From NCBI GenBank assembly GCA_935421135.1, contig OW285188.1, positions 26,448,433-26,512,432 of the forward strand: a stretch of DNA of 64,000 bases. Direction: 5' to 3'. Both the position numbers and the translations under genes were made by a program. The notes beneath the pieces are model-generated. The model made no database searches. It worked only from the letters and a program-made list of their open reading frames with translations, and had not been told where the DNA came from. Source of the stretch: Bugulina stolonifera. Taxonomy: Eukaryota; Bryozoa; Gymnolaemata; Cheilostomatida; Bugulidae. This document shows positions 1 to 11,999 of the stretch, in pieces (the first letter of the stretch is position 1; every line of letters starts with the position of its first letter).

Positions 1-35
1 GGCTAAACACTATACAAAATTTTTATTTGCCAGAT

Positions 36-151
36 TGACTTGGCAGAACCCAAGTCAAAATCACAAGTCATTCATGTGTCCAAGTCAAGTCAAGTCAAGT
101 CACATTGATGTGCAAGTCAAAGTCAAGTCGAAATCACAAGTCATTCATGTG
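36..151. repeat. CAAGT-rich tandem repeat, left part
   Basis: The stretch is built from CAAGT/AAGTC pentamers inside a longer unit of about 73 bp. The octamer TTCATGTG recurs at 71-78 and 144-151, exactly 73 bp apart, in the same context. The array is interrupted at 151 by the element at 152-3022 and resumes at 3023. No coding potential is seen. Confidence 0.85.
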
Positions 152-3022
152 CAGACCTGCCAACCTAGGGGTGGGGCAATAGAGTGAGTTGCATAAAAGG
201 GGCAAAAACTTTTTTGATTGGGGCACTCACAAAGCCTCTGAACTGATTATTATAATCATGATCTTATGATTATGAAAGATATTATTCTTACTATTAGTAT
301 ACAAATTTAATTAGTTACTAGCTGCTAGCATCAGCATGCTTGTAAATTTGGCAGTAAACAAAAATGAAGATTTAGTAGTTATAGTACTTGTAGGCCAATT
401 AATAGTGATAGTGACTTGTTGTCACATGAAATTAAATTTAGTAGTAGTTAGTAATAATGGCAATGAGTACAAATATAGTTGTTTGGTAAGGCTTCTTCTA
501 ATTGGTAACTTAGCAAGTTAGTCAAATGTAGTCTTACAAGAGACCAGTAGGCCTATATGTTTAGCCCCTTCTATTACTGTAATAACATCTGATAGAATTG
601 TGACATCAATGTAGCGTAATGCAATTACATAAAATTCAGTTTCAGTTTGTTTAGTTGTAGCACAAGCTGAGTTAGGTGCAGAAGTAGAGAAATTTGAGAT
701 AGCCTTTGTTCTTCGCCAAAACTGAAGCAGGACAAGTTGTCTTTTCTATATTTTGCTAGTTGACCGCCCTTACCCCAAACCCCAACCACAAACAAGGAAC
801 TAGGCTATCTAAATTTCTCCACTACTGCACCTAATTGTAAAAGCTTAGGTCCTTCAATGTGTTAGTAGATCATTTGTCTGCTTATGACGAGCTTACAGGT
901 GGTACAAAGATCCAAATATCTTTTAAACATAGTATACAGTTATATTTATATATTACCACAAAGTTTGTTGCTAATGATTAGATGCACATTGGTAGAAAGT
1001 GGATAAAACAAGTTGTAGGCCTACATATTGTGATTAACTGTAAATGCAATCTCTACAACGAATAATTTAACCAACTGCAATTGCATGTGTTATACTGTCT
1101 GTTAGGTGTATTAGTGCATAGTTTCATGTAGCCTTAGATCTTTGTTTGTGGTTGGGGTGACACCATACACCATATGTAATGGATAAGCCAACTTCTCCAT
1201 CTGAAATTTCGCTGACGAACCCTGGGTCTGGCCAAAAAATATCAAGTTGTACCTGCCTCTATACTGTAGGGCCCTACATCTTTCAACCATATTCATTTGT
1301 ATATTTATTGTTATGTGTATTTCTTGTTGAACCTTATTTTGTCGAGTTCATTGCTGACTGAAATTATGAGCCGGGAGCATATATTTATTAATCGATTAAG
1401 AGTAATTATTTACATACAGTAGATCGCAATGTTCTATCTGACTTGTAAGAGCCGACATTCTATGTCGGATCACTCGGGTGTTTATGTACTAGTCGTCCTC
1501 CCGATGGTGCATTGGCACAGAGGTTTTTGCGAAATAATTAGTTGGGTATCGATGGCCCACCAGTCCCACAGACTCTAGATGGAGCCAGTTATATATAAAA
1601 ATTTCTACGTTTTTCTGTTTTGTCCACTTGCTACTTGGATTTCAATACAGTTTATTTCTATCTTCCTATATGCTCTGAATTCTTGGTAGAAACCTAAAGT
1701 GCTACCTAGGAGTCTTTCAGCCTGTGGAATTGAGTACCCAGGGTAACCAGTGTTAGTTCATAACGAGTTATATAAGTTTGCATGCACAATAATATACATG
1801 ATAGGAGAACGTTAGACTTGTTGGTCAGTTGTATCAGGTTGCAGTCCAGAGATATCTATCCGTAACTAGCAGCGTTAGGTCGGCCCTAGGGTTTGATTAG
1901 GTGACTTCAGCACATGTGGTGTGTAGGGCAGTGTGCTAGCCACAGTTGAATATCAGAACATTACCGCACTTGAAGAAACAAGGTGTACCCAGTCCCAGAC
2001 ATTGCTGTTTTCTTAAGACTATCTCCTGATAGGTGAAAACTGAAAATCATCTGAGCGATGAGCACATTGGATGATAATTATATTTTTGAGCGTCATCTTT
2101 AGGGAGGCAGTTTGGCATGGTGTTGAACTATGTCTGATCACATTTGAATGGGGTATAAAGGCCAATGTGAGAGCCAGAGAGCTTATTAGCTTAAACTTTC
2201 TTGAAGTTTGCCCATCCTTACCCAAAACCTGATTATTGAGTTACACGACTTGTTTTTAAAATTCTCAAATAAAGTATGGTGGTAGCATTTTCTAATGCAT
2301 TCATTTATTCCTCTGTATAATTCAGGATCTTCCCATATCTATACAAAGAAACTTCAATGTGTAACAATTAGATTAACTACATGTATATCCAATTTAGCGA
2401 TACAAAATAGTCTACCCCATAGCCAATCTACCCAGGAACTCTGGCGATTTGATTGTTAGAATAATTATAAGTCGTTTTTATTAAATTTGATATACATTAC
2501 TAATACTTCTTACCATTCCATTCTATCTCACTATCACTGTACAAATCTAGTAATGCAGGTACTAGTTAGGCTTAGGTCACCCATACAACTGATATTATAA
2601 AATAATGTCTTAATGAGTAGGCTATACTTTAGTTTCTTATGATTATCATTCAATACTCGAGTAGAATTCAGATTATCATTATGGTAGGTGCCTAAGTGTT
2701 GTGATAGGATCCTAGTTAGTAAGGGGCATCTCTGTATCCCAACATATAAATTGGTGCACCATATGAATGAAATAAGGGCTATTGTGGCAATGTCAATAAA
2801 CTGTACTGTGTACCCTTTGTTTGTATGAGTTTTGTGGCTTGAGGAAAGCATGCAAGTAGAGCAAAATGAGGCAAAAACAACATTTTTTATTACTTTGTAA
2901 TGGGGCAAAAAAATAATATTTTATTGCTCTGATGGGGCAAATGAGTGAGAAGGGAGTGAGAGCTTGAGCTATGGGGCAATTGCTTGAATCTCACGCTCAA
3001 TGCGTGAGAGTTGGCAGGTCTG
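152..3022. mobile_element. hAT-like non-autonomous DNA transposon
   Basis: A 2871-bp insertion bounded by 13-bp perfect terminal inverted repeats, CAGACCTGCCAAC at 152-164 and its complement at 3010-3022, and flanked by an 8-bp direct duplication TTCATGTG (144-151 and 3023-3030). The uninterrupted site survives next door: the neighbouring tandem unit at 71-86 reads straight from TTCATGTG into TCCAAGTC, as the two flanks would after excision. Eight-bp duplications are typical of the hAT and P superfamilies, and CA(G)-starting ends suit hAT. Both subterminal zones are rich in GGGGCAA or its complement. No transposase frame is visible, so it would depend on an enzyme in trans. Family assignment is inference; the boundaries are seen directly. 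Confidence 0.78.
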
Positions 3023-3165
3023 TTCATGTGTCCAAGTCAAGTCAAGTCAAGTCACATTGATGCGCAAGTCAAAGTCAAGTCAAGTCAGCAAGTTGGCAAG
3101 TCCAAGTCAAGTCGACTTGTGACTTGACTTGACTTGGCAAGTCAAGTCAAATCTATGACTTGGAC
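3023..3165. repeat. CAAGT-rich tandem repeat, right part
   Basis: Continuation of the array at 36-151 after the transposon insertion. It begins with the second copy of TTCATGTG and then repeats AAGTC pentamers. Around 3105-3145 the strand switches from CAAGT to ACTTG, giving an inverted, hairpin-capable end. Positions 3166-3367 hold no gene that I can support. Confidence 0.85.
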
Positions 3166-3525
3166 CCAGCTCTGGTATTTTACCTGTTTGGTTTGATTGT
3201 TTACCGCTAAAAGGTTGAAAATCTTATAGCTACAGGCAATAAAGGTGCAGAAGCAGGTGAAGAAATGGATAAATTTGAGACAGCTGGACCGGGGCACAAA
3301 AATACAAATTGCCTCGTAAACAAAGTATACAATTTATGTAGGAACTTTGCGGTAAAGGAAAAATGAAACCATCTCAAGGATAGTAGGAGTGATAGGATGT
3401 CAAGGCTAGGCAATTTCGCGTTGCAACTGCGGAGTTGTTTGCCGCCGTTTTTGTGCTGAGGTTTCATTTCCTGTAAATATGTCTGAGGTGCTAAACGTGT
3501 AATCTTACAGCTCTTCAATATCATA

Positions 3526-6500
3526 ATGGCAAGCCAGAAGAAGAAAGTTAAAGCTGGCAAAATATGTTCTGCCCCACTATGCAGCAACTACCAGAGTATG
3601 GGGTTCCATTTCTTTCGATTCCCTAAAGAAAAAGAAAGGTAATTATTTAATGAAAAAAATAATTTATTTAATTAGTAATCGTAAGACAGATAATAATTTG
3701 ATAATTATTAATAAAAAAATATTCATATTGATAAAATGATATTATTATTACCACTCTTTTATTATTTTGAGTATTAAAAAGCCTTTTTATTGCTTTTGTT
3801 GTTGTTGCATGTAACATGTATTAAGTAAATGAATCTGATGAGGTCTTAAGCTTAGTTTAAGTTTTAGTTTAGTAAAGTATCTTATTTTAAATGATAATGA
3901 TTTGATATTATTAGTAAAAGAATTTTTCTCTTTCTTTATACGTGTAGTAGCATACATTATAGATTATTGTTAATGTTTTGTATTTATCTATTATTAATTA
4001 ATGAATAATCAACAAACACACCTCACCATGTTGTAATTAATATTCTTATTGTTTATTGATAAAATAATTTAATAGCGCCCTAAGTGCATGTACATTGTAT
4101 TTAAATTTTTGTTATATTATTTATACACAAATATAATGTTCCTATTGGTAAATAGTTTAATATTATTGAAAGCTGGCAATGCACAAATCCTCATTCATCA
4201 ATCATTTCTGAGCTTTTCAGTCATTATTGATTTTATATTAATGTAAATATTACTGATTTGTGTGCAATGACTGACAAATTCAACTATGTGGTAAATTAGA
4301 TTACATATTAAACTGATTAAATAATAGCCCTACGCTGGTTGTTTGTTGCTATAGGTGTCAGCGCTGGATACTAAATAGCCGCTCGCAGCACCTGATGAGT
4401 AGAGATTGGAGCACATTGTATAATACAGATGTAAGTAGGCTACTGTTAACATGTTCTTAAATGTTGTGGAGGCTTGCAGCAAAGATGGTCAAAATGCCTT
4501 ATGATGGTATTTCAATTCTCTTATTCTACTTCATTCCCATGAGGTGAGATCTGCATTGCCGATCAAGTATCTCTACTTCACCGTCTTCAGCATCTTCTTC
4601 TCTCACCTTTGTTGTTTCCATTACTTTCGTTATCTAGTTGTCTTCATAAACTTCTCTAAACCTATATGTTATTAGGAATTATACATTATAGGTTTTGTGC
4701 TCGGAGCATTTTGAGGAGAGTCAATTTACCAATGACGAGAAGAAACGTCTGAATTGGAATGCGATTCCCACTCTCTTTCCAAATATTCCAAATCCACCAA
4801 GACCAATTGCGACTAAAAGGAAAGCTCGTACGGTTTCTCTAACACCTGCTAAAAGAGTAAGAAATGAGAATTTCGAAGTAAGATTTTCGTTTCATCTTCT
4901 TATTTGGAGATGTTTTATAATGAGCATTATGCTCGATTAGCTGCCAACTATTCTCAATGCCGTTATTAGCTGTTAGGTTTACCTACTAATTCAGGTTTAG
5001 CCATTTTTGGTTATGCTACTAGCAACTTGGTACCGTAAGTAAATGCTGTTCTAGTTTAAGATCATGTTAACTGCTGCGTTTTGCATGAAGTCTTGTTGCT
5101 GGCATCAATCGACAATATTTCTTTGCAAGTTGAAGTTGTCTCTATAGTTTTTGACACTAAGCAAAAGAATATGAATATTCGAGTATTTAAAATTACTGAG
5201 ATAGTTATAATAATCAATCATCTGTTTAATATGGGCATTACGCAAAACAATGCTCAATATTTTAGAGTAATTCTCGTTTTAGCATTTAGCTTGATCTTCA
5301 AACAAAGTAATCAACGTTAGGTACATTGAATGTGGTTGCCTGAAAAATGATGGCCAAGGGTGAACTATCGGTTGTGTGAATTTGATCCTAGTAGTAAACC
5401 AATCTCTAAACTATTAATTTCGCAAAAAGTATTTTTATATTCTTTAGCCATCAGCAACGGCTAGTTTGGGAGATGTGGAGGAGATAGATATTGACACGTT
5501 TGCTGCTAGTTCCACACCAAAGCAGAGTTCCACACCAAAGCAGAGTTCCACACCAAAGCAGAGTTCCAAAGCTAGTGATGGTGATATTACTTTCCCCATA
5601 TGTTTTGCATGCTATATTTCTTTTCATCTTTTGCTTGACAGATTGCGACACTGCTGCAGCTGCCTGTTCTGTAAACATGTGACGTTGGGGCAAAAGGGCT
5701 ATGCACGAGTTGTTTGGTGGCAGAACCTCGGAAATGCAACTGGGAAAAGATCTGTATGTGCATGTCTGTGCGCATGTGTAGGTGTGCGTGTGCATGCTTG
5801 TTGCTCGGACATGCTTAGAAATCTAGGGCTGGTGCAATTCCAGCTGTCGGCCATCTAGAAGCCGTACTTGTAGAACCTAGAGATCAGGATGTCAGAGCAA
5901 AACTTGTATAACTCCAAATACGACATACTATTACAATTGTTATACCAATGCTCTGCAACGAACGAAGAAGAAGCTACCATGACGTTTTAAATGCATGCTT
6001 ATGGCCTCAGTTCCCATAGCTTCCCCATTTTTGTTTGTCGGAGAAAATGCTTCATTACCATTCCCACAATGGGAAATTATGCTTTATGATTAAACACTTG
6101 TTGAAAAACATAATTGTTGGTGTACAATGTGTTTGTTTGCAACTAAAGGCTATACCAGTAGCGCCACTCTCTGTAGTACCGTTAGATTAGGTGTGTTTAT
6201 GCTATTACCAGTCTTTTAAACAGTATTGTTGTTATAATTTACATGTATGTGTTCATTTCTAAATTCAGAATCTACCCAACCAGCAAAAGACACCCCAAGA
6301 AAGAGAGCACTGAAAGCTAAGTTGAGGAAGAAGACAAACCTACTTCGCAGCAAAAACCACAGACTATTAAATCAGTTAAGTAGAAAACCCAAAGTCACTG
6401 TGAAGAGTTGCATCATGGCATTGTCAAAGTTTCTAGATGGTCCAACACTTGATTTTGTAGCAACGCAGATAAGATTGAGCCGAAAGTCAGCATATGGACG

Positions 6501-8439
6501 TAGATGGTCTGCCAATGACAAGTCGATAGCACTTGCGATATATCATGCTAGTCCCAAAGCCTATAGGCTACTTACAAAATCCAGGTTGTTCATATTGCCA
6601 TCTGTAGAGACTCTTAAAAAGTCTTTGAGAGATTTGAACATCTATCCAGGCTTTTCAGAAAATTTGCTAAAAGCATTTGCGATCAAAGTTGATAGCATGA
6701 TAGCCCGTGACCGACTGTGCTCCATAGTCTTTGATGAAATGAGCTTAAAAGCTGGTGTTGCTTATGATTCTCGTCGAGATTTGATAGAGGGAATTGAGGA
6801 TTTGGGACCTTTATTCGGTCGCACTAGGTATATTGGCACACATGCCTTGGTGTTCATGGTCAGAGGTCTTGTGGCTAAGTGGAAGCAGCCCCTTGGCTAT
6901 TTTATCACAAACTCAACAGTCAAACCTCAGATTTTGCGTACTTTGATAGTGAATGCGATAAAAGCTGTGCAATCTACAGGCCTTACTCCCCAACTTTTGG
7001 TGTGTGACCAAGGTTCCAATAACCGATCCTGTCTAGAAAGACTGTTAGGGGTCACCACTCAGCATCCATTTTTCATGGCTGATGACAAAACTAGAATAGT
7101 TTGCATGTATGACCCCCCACATTTACTGAAAAATGTGAGGAATAACCTTCGTAATTCTGGTTTTCTACTAGATGGCCATGCTATATCATGGGAGCATATA
7201 AAAACATTCCATCAGTTGGACAGGGAGCTGCCGATACAGCAAGCACCAAAGCTGAAGCAGAAGCATCTTGATTTACCAGGGTTTTCCTCAATGAGAGTAA
7301 ATTTGGCTGCGCAAACACTAAGCCATTCTGTGGCAAAGGGTTTGTGTCTCATGTCTGCTATGAATCGAATGCCCAAAGATGCTTTGTTCACAGCTACGTT
7401 TTGTGACACCTTCGATCAGCTGTTCAATGTTTTTAACAGTAAGTACTTGAAAAGTAGCACGAGGTACAGGCATGCCATCGCTGCAGGCTCTAATCATTGG
7501 CCCTTTCTTGAGAAAGCTGGTGAATACATAAAAAAACTCAGACCAAAAAAGACGCAAGTGCTGCCTTGCCTACAAGGTTGGTTGCTTAACATAAGTGCAT
7601 TGAAAGTTCTATTTCAGCAGCTGTCACTAGATTTTCTCCTCACCAACAGGCTGAATCAAGACTGCATAGAAAATCTGTTTTGTGTCATAAGGTCAAAAGG
7701 TGCTTGTAGAGATAATCCTGATAGTCAGCAATTCAGAGCTGCCATAAGAGATGTTATGGTAGACAGACTGCTTATAGCCAATCCTAACTCAAACTGCAAA
7801 CAAGATGTAGACAACTTCTTGTTTGGTTTGAAGTCCTTGAAGGACTCCCAGCAACATGCCCATATTGTAGGTAGATCCATAGATAGTAGCTCTAGCCATC
7901 CTGGAGTGAATGAAATTCACCACCATCTAACTGATCATGACTATAGCCTTATCTTTGAACAATCAGTTGATGTGCACAGATCTGTGGAACTTGATGTTCA
8001 AGAACAGAATGTGCTAGCCCATATAGGTGGCTATATTATACGTAAATTGAATGCACAGGGCGATCTGTGCTCTGAATGTTCTTCCACACTAAGTGTAAGA
8101 AATGACCCTAAAGTTGCAGCGTATCAACTAGTAGCTCTTAAAAAATACTGTGATGAGGGTAAGGGTCTACATACACCATCCAAAGGTCTATTGTCACTGC
8201 TATCTTCTGCTGAAAACAGGTATAATCGGTTGAGCAATGATCTAGCACTACATCGCCCAAAGCTTAAAAGTTCACTTTTTGCCTCACTGATCTCAGAATG
8301 TTTACCTTCTCCAGCTCTTGTTTGTAATGGCAAGTGTGGTTTGAGCATCTTGAGACTGTTCTTGAATGTTCGTTTCTTTCATAGTTTGAAAACAGTAAAC
8401 AATGACCTTTCTCATCCAAATGTTAGAAAAAATCAATAG
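3526..8439 (+). CDS. THAP-domain P-element-type transposase, apparently intact
   Basis: Predicted DNA transposase of the P/THAP9 family (cut-and-paste, nuclear). Five exons with matching phases: 3526-3638, 4355-4430, 4692-4877, 5448-5580 and 6269-8439, giving 892 codons without interruption. Exons 1-3 form a C2CH THAP zinc finger (Cys14, Cys19, Cys66, His69) expected to bind the element ends. Exon 4 has three STPKQS repeats. Exon 5 opens with a basic, leucine-rich, coiled-coil-like stretch, then an RNase H-like domain with probable acidic residues near Asp325 (VFDEMS), Asp416 (VCDQGS) and Glu637 (IENLF); a DPPHLLKNVRNNL segment near 450 lies in the region equivalent to the GTP-binding insertion of P transposase. 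The start has an in-frame ATG just before the THAP finger. The stop codon lies inside the 3' terminal palindrome, so there is practically no 3' UTR within the element. Intact frame and motifs suggest possible activity; this is not shown. Confidence 0.9.
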
Positions 8440-8478
8440 CGCCTTGACATCCTACTAGTAGGATGTCAAGGCGCTATT
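8435..8478. repeat. Perfect 44-bp palindrome at the tail-to-tail junction
   Basis: Positions 8435-8456 are exactly complementary to 8457-8478, with no spacer. Each half contains CCTTGACATCCTA, which also occurs at the outer end of the right arm (around 11922-11933) and, inverted, at the left end (3392-3404). Each half therefore looks like a P-element terminus, and the palindrome is two termini joined end to end. It contains the stop codon of the transposase gene. Confidence 0.9.
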
Positions 8479-11400
8479 AGCGCTTGCGTTGCAAAAATAT
8501 TTGCGTTTGGAGTTGTCATACACCTGTTTTGTACTGAGATTGTCCTATGACGATAATGCAGATTTATAATGTTCAATGAATTCCCTATCTCTACAACGTT
8601 CTGACAAAAGAGTTATCCTCTTTATGTATTTGACAGGCAAGTTTGTACACTTCTAGAGTTATTTGGAGTTGTTTCATCACATTGCTGATGCAATTGCACA
8701 CATGTAGGAGGCTTCTTGCTTAGCTGTTGTTGAAATCAAATCTCAATGTTGGGCTACAAATATGGTTTGAGACTTGAGGTGGCTGAATGATTAAATGGCA
8801 CTGTAGCCAGCTTGCTCTCTGTTTAAACATTATTTCAACTTCAACGCCATAAGCAGGCCAATCGATTTATTGTTCTAACTTGAAAAAAAACACATTAATC
8901 CATATTTATATTATATACGGCACAATTCGAAGTAGGTTTGTCTTCTTCCTCATCTTAGCTTTCAGTGCTCTCTTTCTTGGGGTGTCTTTTGCTGGTTGGG
9001 TAAATTCTGAATTTAGAAATGAACGCATACATGTAAATTATAACAACAATACTGTCTAAAGACTGGTAATAGCATAAACACACCTAATCTAACGGTACTA
9101 CAGAGAGTGGCGGGTACTACAGAGAGTGGCTTTACTGGTATAGCCTTCAGTTGCAAACAAATACATTGTACACCAACAATTATGTTTTTCCCCAAGTGTT
9201 TAATCATCTACTATAAAGCATAATTTCCCATTGTGGGAATGGTAATGAAGCATTTTCTCCGACAAACGCAAGTGGGGAGGCTATGGGAACTGAGGCCATA
9301 AGCATGCATTTAAAACGTCATGGTGGCTTCTTCTTCGTTCGTTGCAGAGCATTGGTATAACAACAATAGTATGTCGTATTTGGAGTTATATAAGATTTGC
9401 TCTGACATCCTGATCTCTAGGTTCTACAAGTACGGCTTCTAAATGGCCGACAGCTGGAATTGCACCAGCCCTAGATTTCTAAGCATGTCCGAGCAACAAG
9501 CATGCACACGCATCCACACGTGCGCATAGACATGCATACACAGATCTTTTTCCAGTTGCATTTCCGAGGTTCTGCCACCAAACAACTCGTGCATAGCCCA
9601 TTTGCCTCAACATCATATGTTTACAGAACAGCCAGCTGCAGCAGTGTCGCAATCTGTCAAGCAAAAAATGAAAAGAAATATAGCATGCAAAATGTATGTG
9701 GAAAGTAATATCACCATCACTAGCTTTGGAATTCTGCTTTGGTGTGGAACTCTGCTCTGGTGTGGAACTCTGCTTTGGTGTGGAACTAGTAGCAAACGTG
9801 TCAATAACTATCTCCTCCACATCTCCCAAACTCGCCGTTGCTGATGGCTAAAGAATATAGAACTACTTTTTTTTGCGAAATTAATAGTTTAGAGATTGGT
9901 TTACTACTAGGATCAAATTCACACAACCGATAGTTCACCCTTAGCTATCATCTTTCAGGCAGTCACATTCAATGTATCTAACATTGATTACATTGTTTGA
10001 AGATCAAGCTAAATGCTAAAACGAGAATTACTCTAAAATATTCAGTATTTTTTTGCGTAATGCCCATATTAAACAGATGATTGATTATTATAACTATCTC
10101 AGTAATTTTAAATACTCGAATATTCATATTCTTTTGCTTGGTGTCAAAAACTATAGAGACAGCTTCTACAAAGAAATATTGTCGATTGATGCCAGCAACA
10201 AGACTTCATGCAAAACGTAGCAGTTAACATGGTCTTAAACTAGAACAGCATTTACTCACGGTACCAAGTTGCTAGTAGCATAACCAAACATGGCTAAACC
10301 TGAATTAGTGGGTAAACCTAAACAGCTAATAACAGCATTGAAAATAGTTGGCAGCTAATCGAGCATAATGCTCATTATAAAACATCTCCAAATAAGATGA
10401 AAGGAAAATCTTACTTCAAAATTCTCATCTCTTACTCTTTTACCAGGTGTTAGAGAAACCGTACGAGCTTCCCTTTTAGTCGCAATTGGTCTTGGTGGAT
10501 TTGGAATATTTGGAAAGAGAGTGGGAGTAGCATTCCAATTCAGACGTTTCTTCTCGTCATTGGTAAAATGACTCTCCTCAAAATGCTCCGAGCACAAAAC
10601 CTAAATGTATAATTCATAATAACATATAGGTTTAGAGAAGGTCCATATGAAGACAACTAGATAAAGAAGGTAATGGAAACAACAAAGGTGAAAGAAGAAG
10701 ATGCTGAAGACAGGGTGAAGTAGAGATATTTGATCGGCAATGCAGATCTCACCTCATGGGATTGAAGTTGAATAAGAGAATTGAAATATCATCATAAGGC
10801 ATTTTGACCATCTTTGCTGCAAGCTTCCACAACATTTAAGAACATGTTAACAGTAGCCTACTTACATCTGTATTATACAATGTGCTCCAATCTCTACTCA
10901 TCAGGTGCTGCGAGCGGCTATTTAGTATCCAGCGCTGACACCTATAGCAAAAAACAACCAACATAGGGCTATTATTTAATCAGTTTAATATGTAATATAA
11001 TTGACTACATAGTTTAATTTTTCAGTCATTGCACACAAAACAGTTATATGAACATAAAATCAATAATGACTGAAAAGCTCAGAAATGATTGATGGATGAG
11101 GATTTGTGCATTGCCAGCTTTCAATAATATTAGACTATTTACCAATAGGAATATTATATTTGTATATAAATAATATAATAAGAATTTAAATACAATATTA
11201 ATATACATGTACTTAGGGCGCTATTAAATTATTTTATTTTTATTTTATCAATAAAGTTATAAGCAATAAGAATATTAATTACAACATGGTGAGGTGTTTA
11301 ATCGATGATTATTCATTAAATTAATTAATAATAGATAAGTACATAACATTAACAATAATCTATAATGTATGCTACTACACGTATAGAGACAGAGAAAATT

Positions 11401-11951
11401 TTTTTCTATGAATATCAAATCATTATCATTTAAAATAAGATACTAAACTAAAACTTACTAAGCTAAAGACCTCATCAGATTCATTTACAATTACTTAATA
11501 CATGTTTTATGTTACATGCAACAACAACAAAAACAATAAAACCGCTTTTTAATACTCAAAATAATAACAGAATGGCAATAATAATATCGTTTTACCAATA
11601 TAACTGAAATATTTATATTATACATGTATTTAATATTAATATTTATTAATATCAAATTTGAAATTATCATTTTACGATTACTAATTACCTTTCTTTTTCT
11701 TTAGGGAATCGAAAGAAATGGAACCCCATACTCTGGTAATTGCTGCATAGTGGGTCAGAACATATTTTGCAAGCTTTAGCTTTCTTCTTCTGGCTTGCCA
11801 TTATGATATTGAAGAGCTGTAAGATTACACGTTTAGCATCTCAGACATATTTACAGGAAATGAAACCTCAGCACAAAAACGGCGGAACACAACTCCGCAA
11901 TTGCAACGCGAAATTGCCTAGCCTTGACATCCTATCACTCCTACTATCCTT
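8457..11951 (-). mobile_element. Internally deleted P-like copy B
   Basis: Read on the minus strand it starts at 11951, carries diverged copies of exons 1-4 and the first part of exon 5, and diverges from copy A at 8927/8928. The remaining 8479-8927 resembles nothing in copy A except near its end, where 8459-8530 loosely resembles the left terminus (3392-3470). So the catalytic core is missing while both ends are kept, the usual structure of a deletion derivative. A hairpin-like AAAGAG-TTATC-CTCTTT lies near 8604-8620. Confidence 0.82.
8906..11801 (-). CDS. Truncated THAP-only protein, KP-like repressor candidate
   Basis: Five exons on the minus strand with the same boundaries and phases as the full gene: 11801-11689, 10941-10866, 10600-10415, 9847-9715 and 9006-8906. 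The frame is open for 202 codons and then ends at TAA (8908-8906) after a short novel tail created by the internal deletion. It keeps all four THAP zinc ligands and the basic region but no RNase H domain. In Drosophila the KP deletion derivative encodes a similarly short THAP-containing repressor of about 207 aa (family knowledge from memory); by analogy this product could occupy the element ends and block transposition. Splice sites remain canonical despite several substitutions between the arms. Expression and repressor role are inference. Confidence 0.68.
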
Positions 11952-11964
11952 GTACTATCCTTGA

Positions 11965-11990
11965 CCATAGAGTTATCTCTATGTCCTTGA
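11965..11990. repeat. Small hairpin insert beside the P-like right end
   Basis: An 18-bp fold-back CATAGAG-TTAT-CTCTATG (11966-11983) lies between two copies of CCTTGAC (11959-11965 and 11984-11990). Removing it would place the P-like end CTATCCTTG directly next to the candidate target duplication ACCATCTC. The core GAGTTATC recurs in other small hairpins of this window. Confidence 0.5.
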
Positions 11991-11999
11991 CCATCTCAA

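Larger units (their letters stand above)
3376..11951. mobile_element. P-superfamily composite with ~3-kb inverted arms
   Basis: Two P-like copies lie tail to tail: copy A (3376-8456, plus) and copy B (8457-11951, minus). The left arm 3376-6347 is the inverted counterpart of 8928-11951, matching from AAGGATAGTAGG at the outer end through the four THAP-region exons to the start of the catalytic exon, with scattered substitutions and indels. A candidate 8-bp duplication ACCATCTC lies at 3368-3375 and 11990-11997; between the right arm and its duplication sits a short hairpin insert (see 11965-11990). Eight-bp duplications are characteristic of P elements. The shared outer duplication suggests that the pair inserted or moved as one unit. 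This reading is inference; the inverted arms are directly visible. Confidence 0.85.

Noticed and set aside
5451..5858. Frames overlapping exon 4 of the P-like gene on both strands
   Set aside because: Shadows of the STPKQS-coding exon and read-through into the intron.
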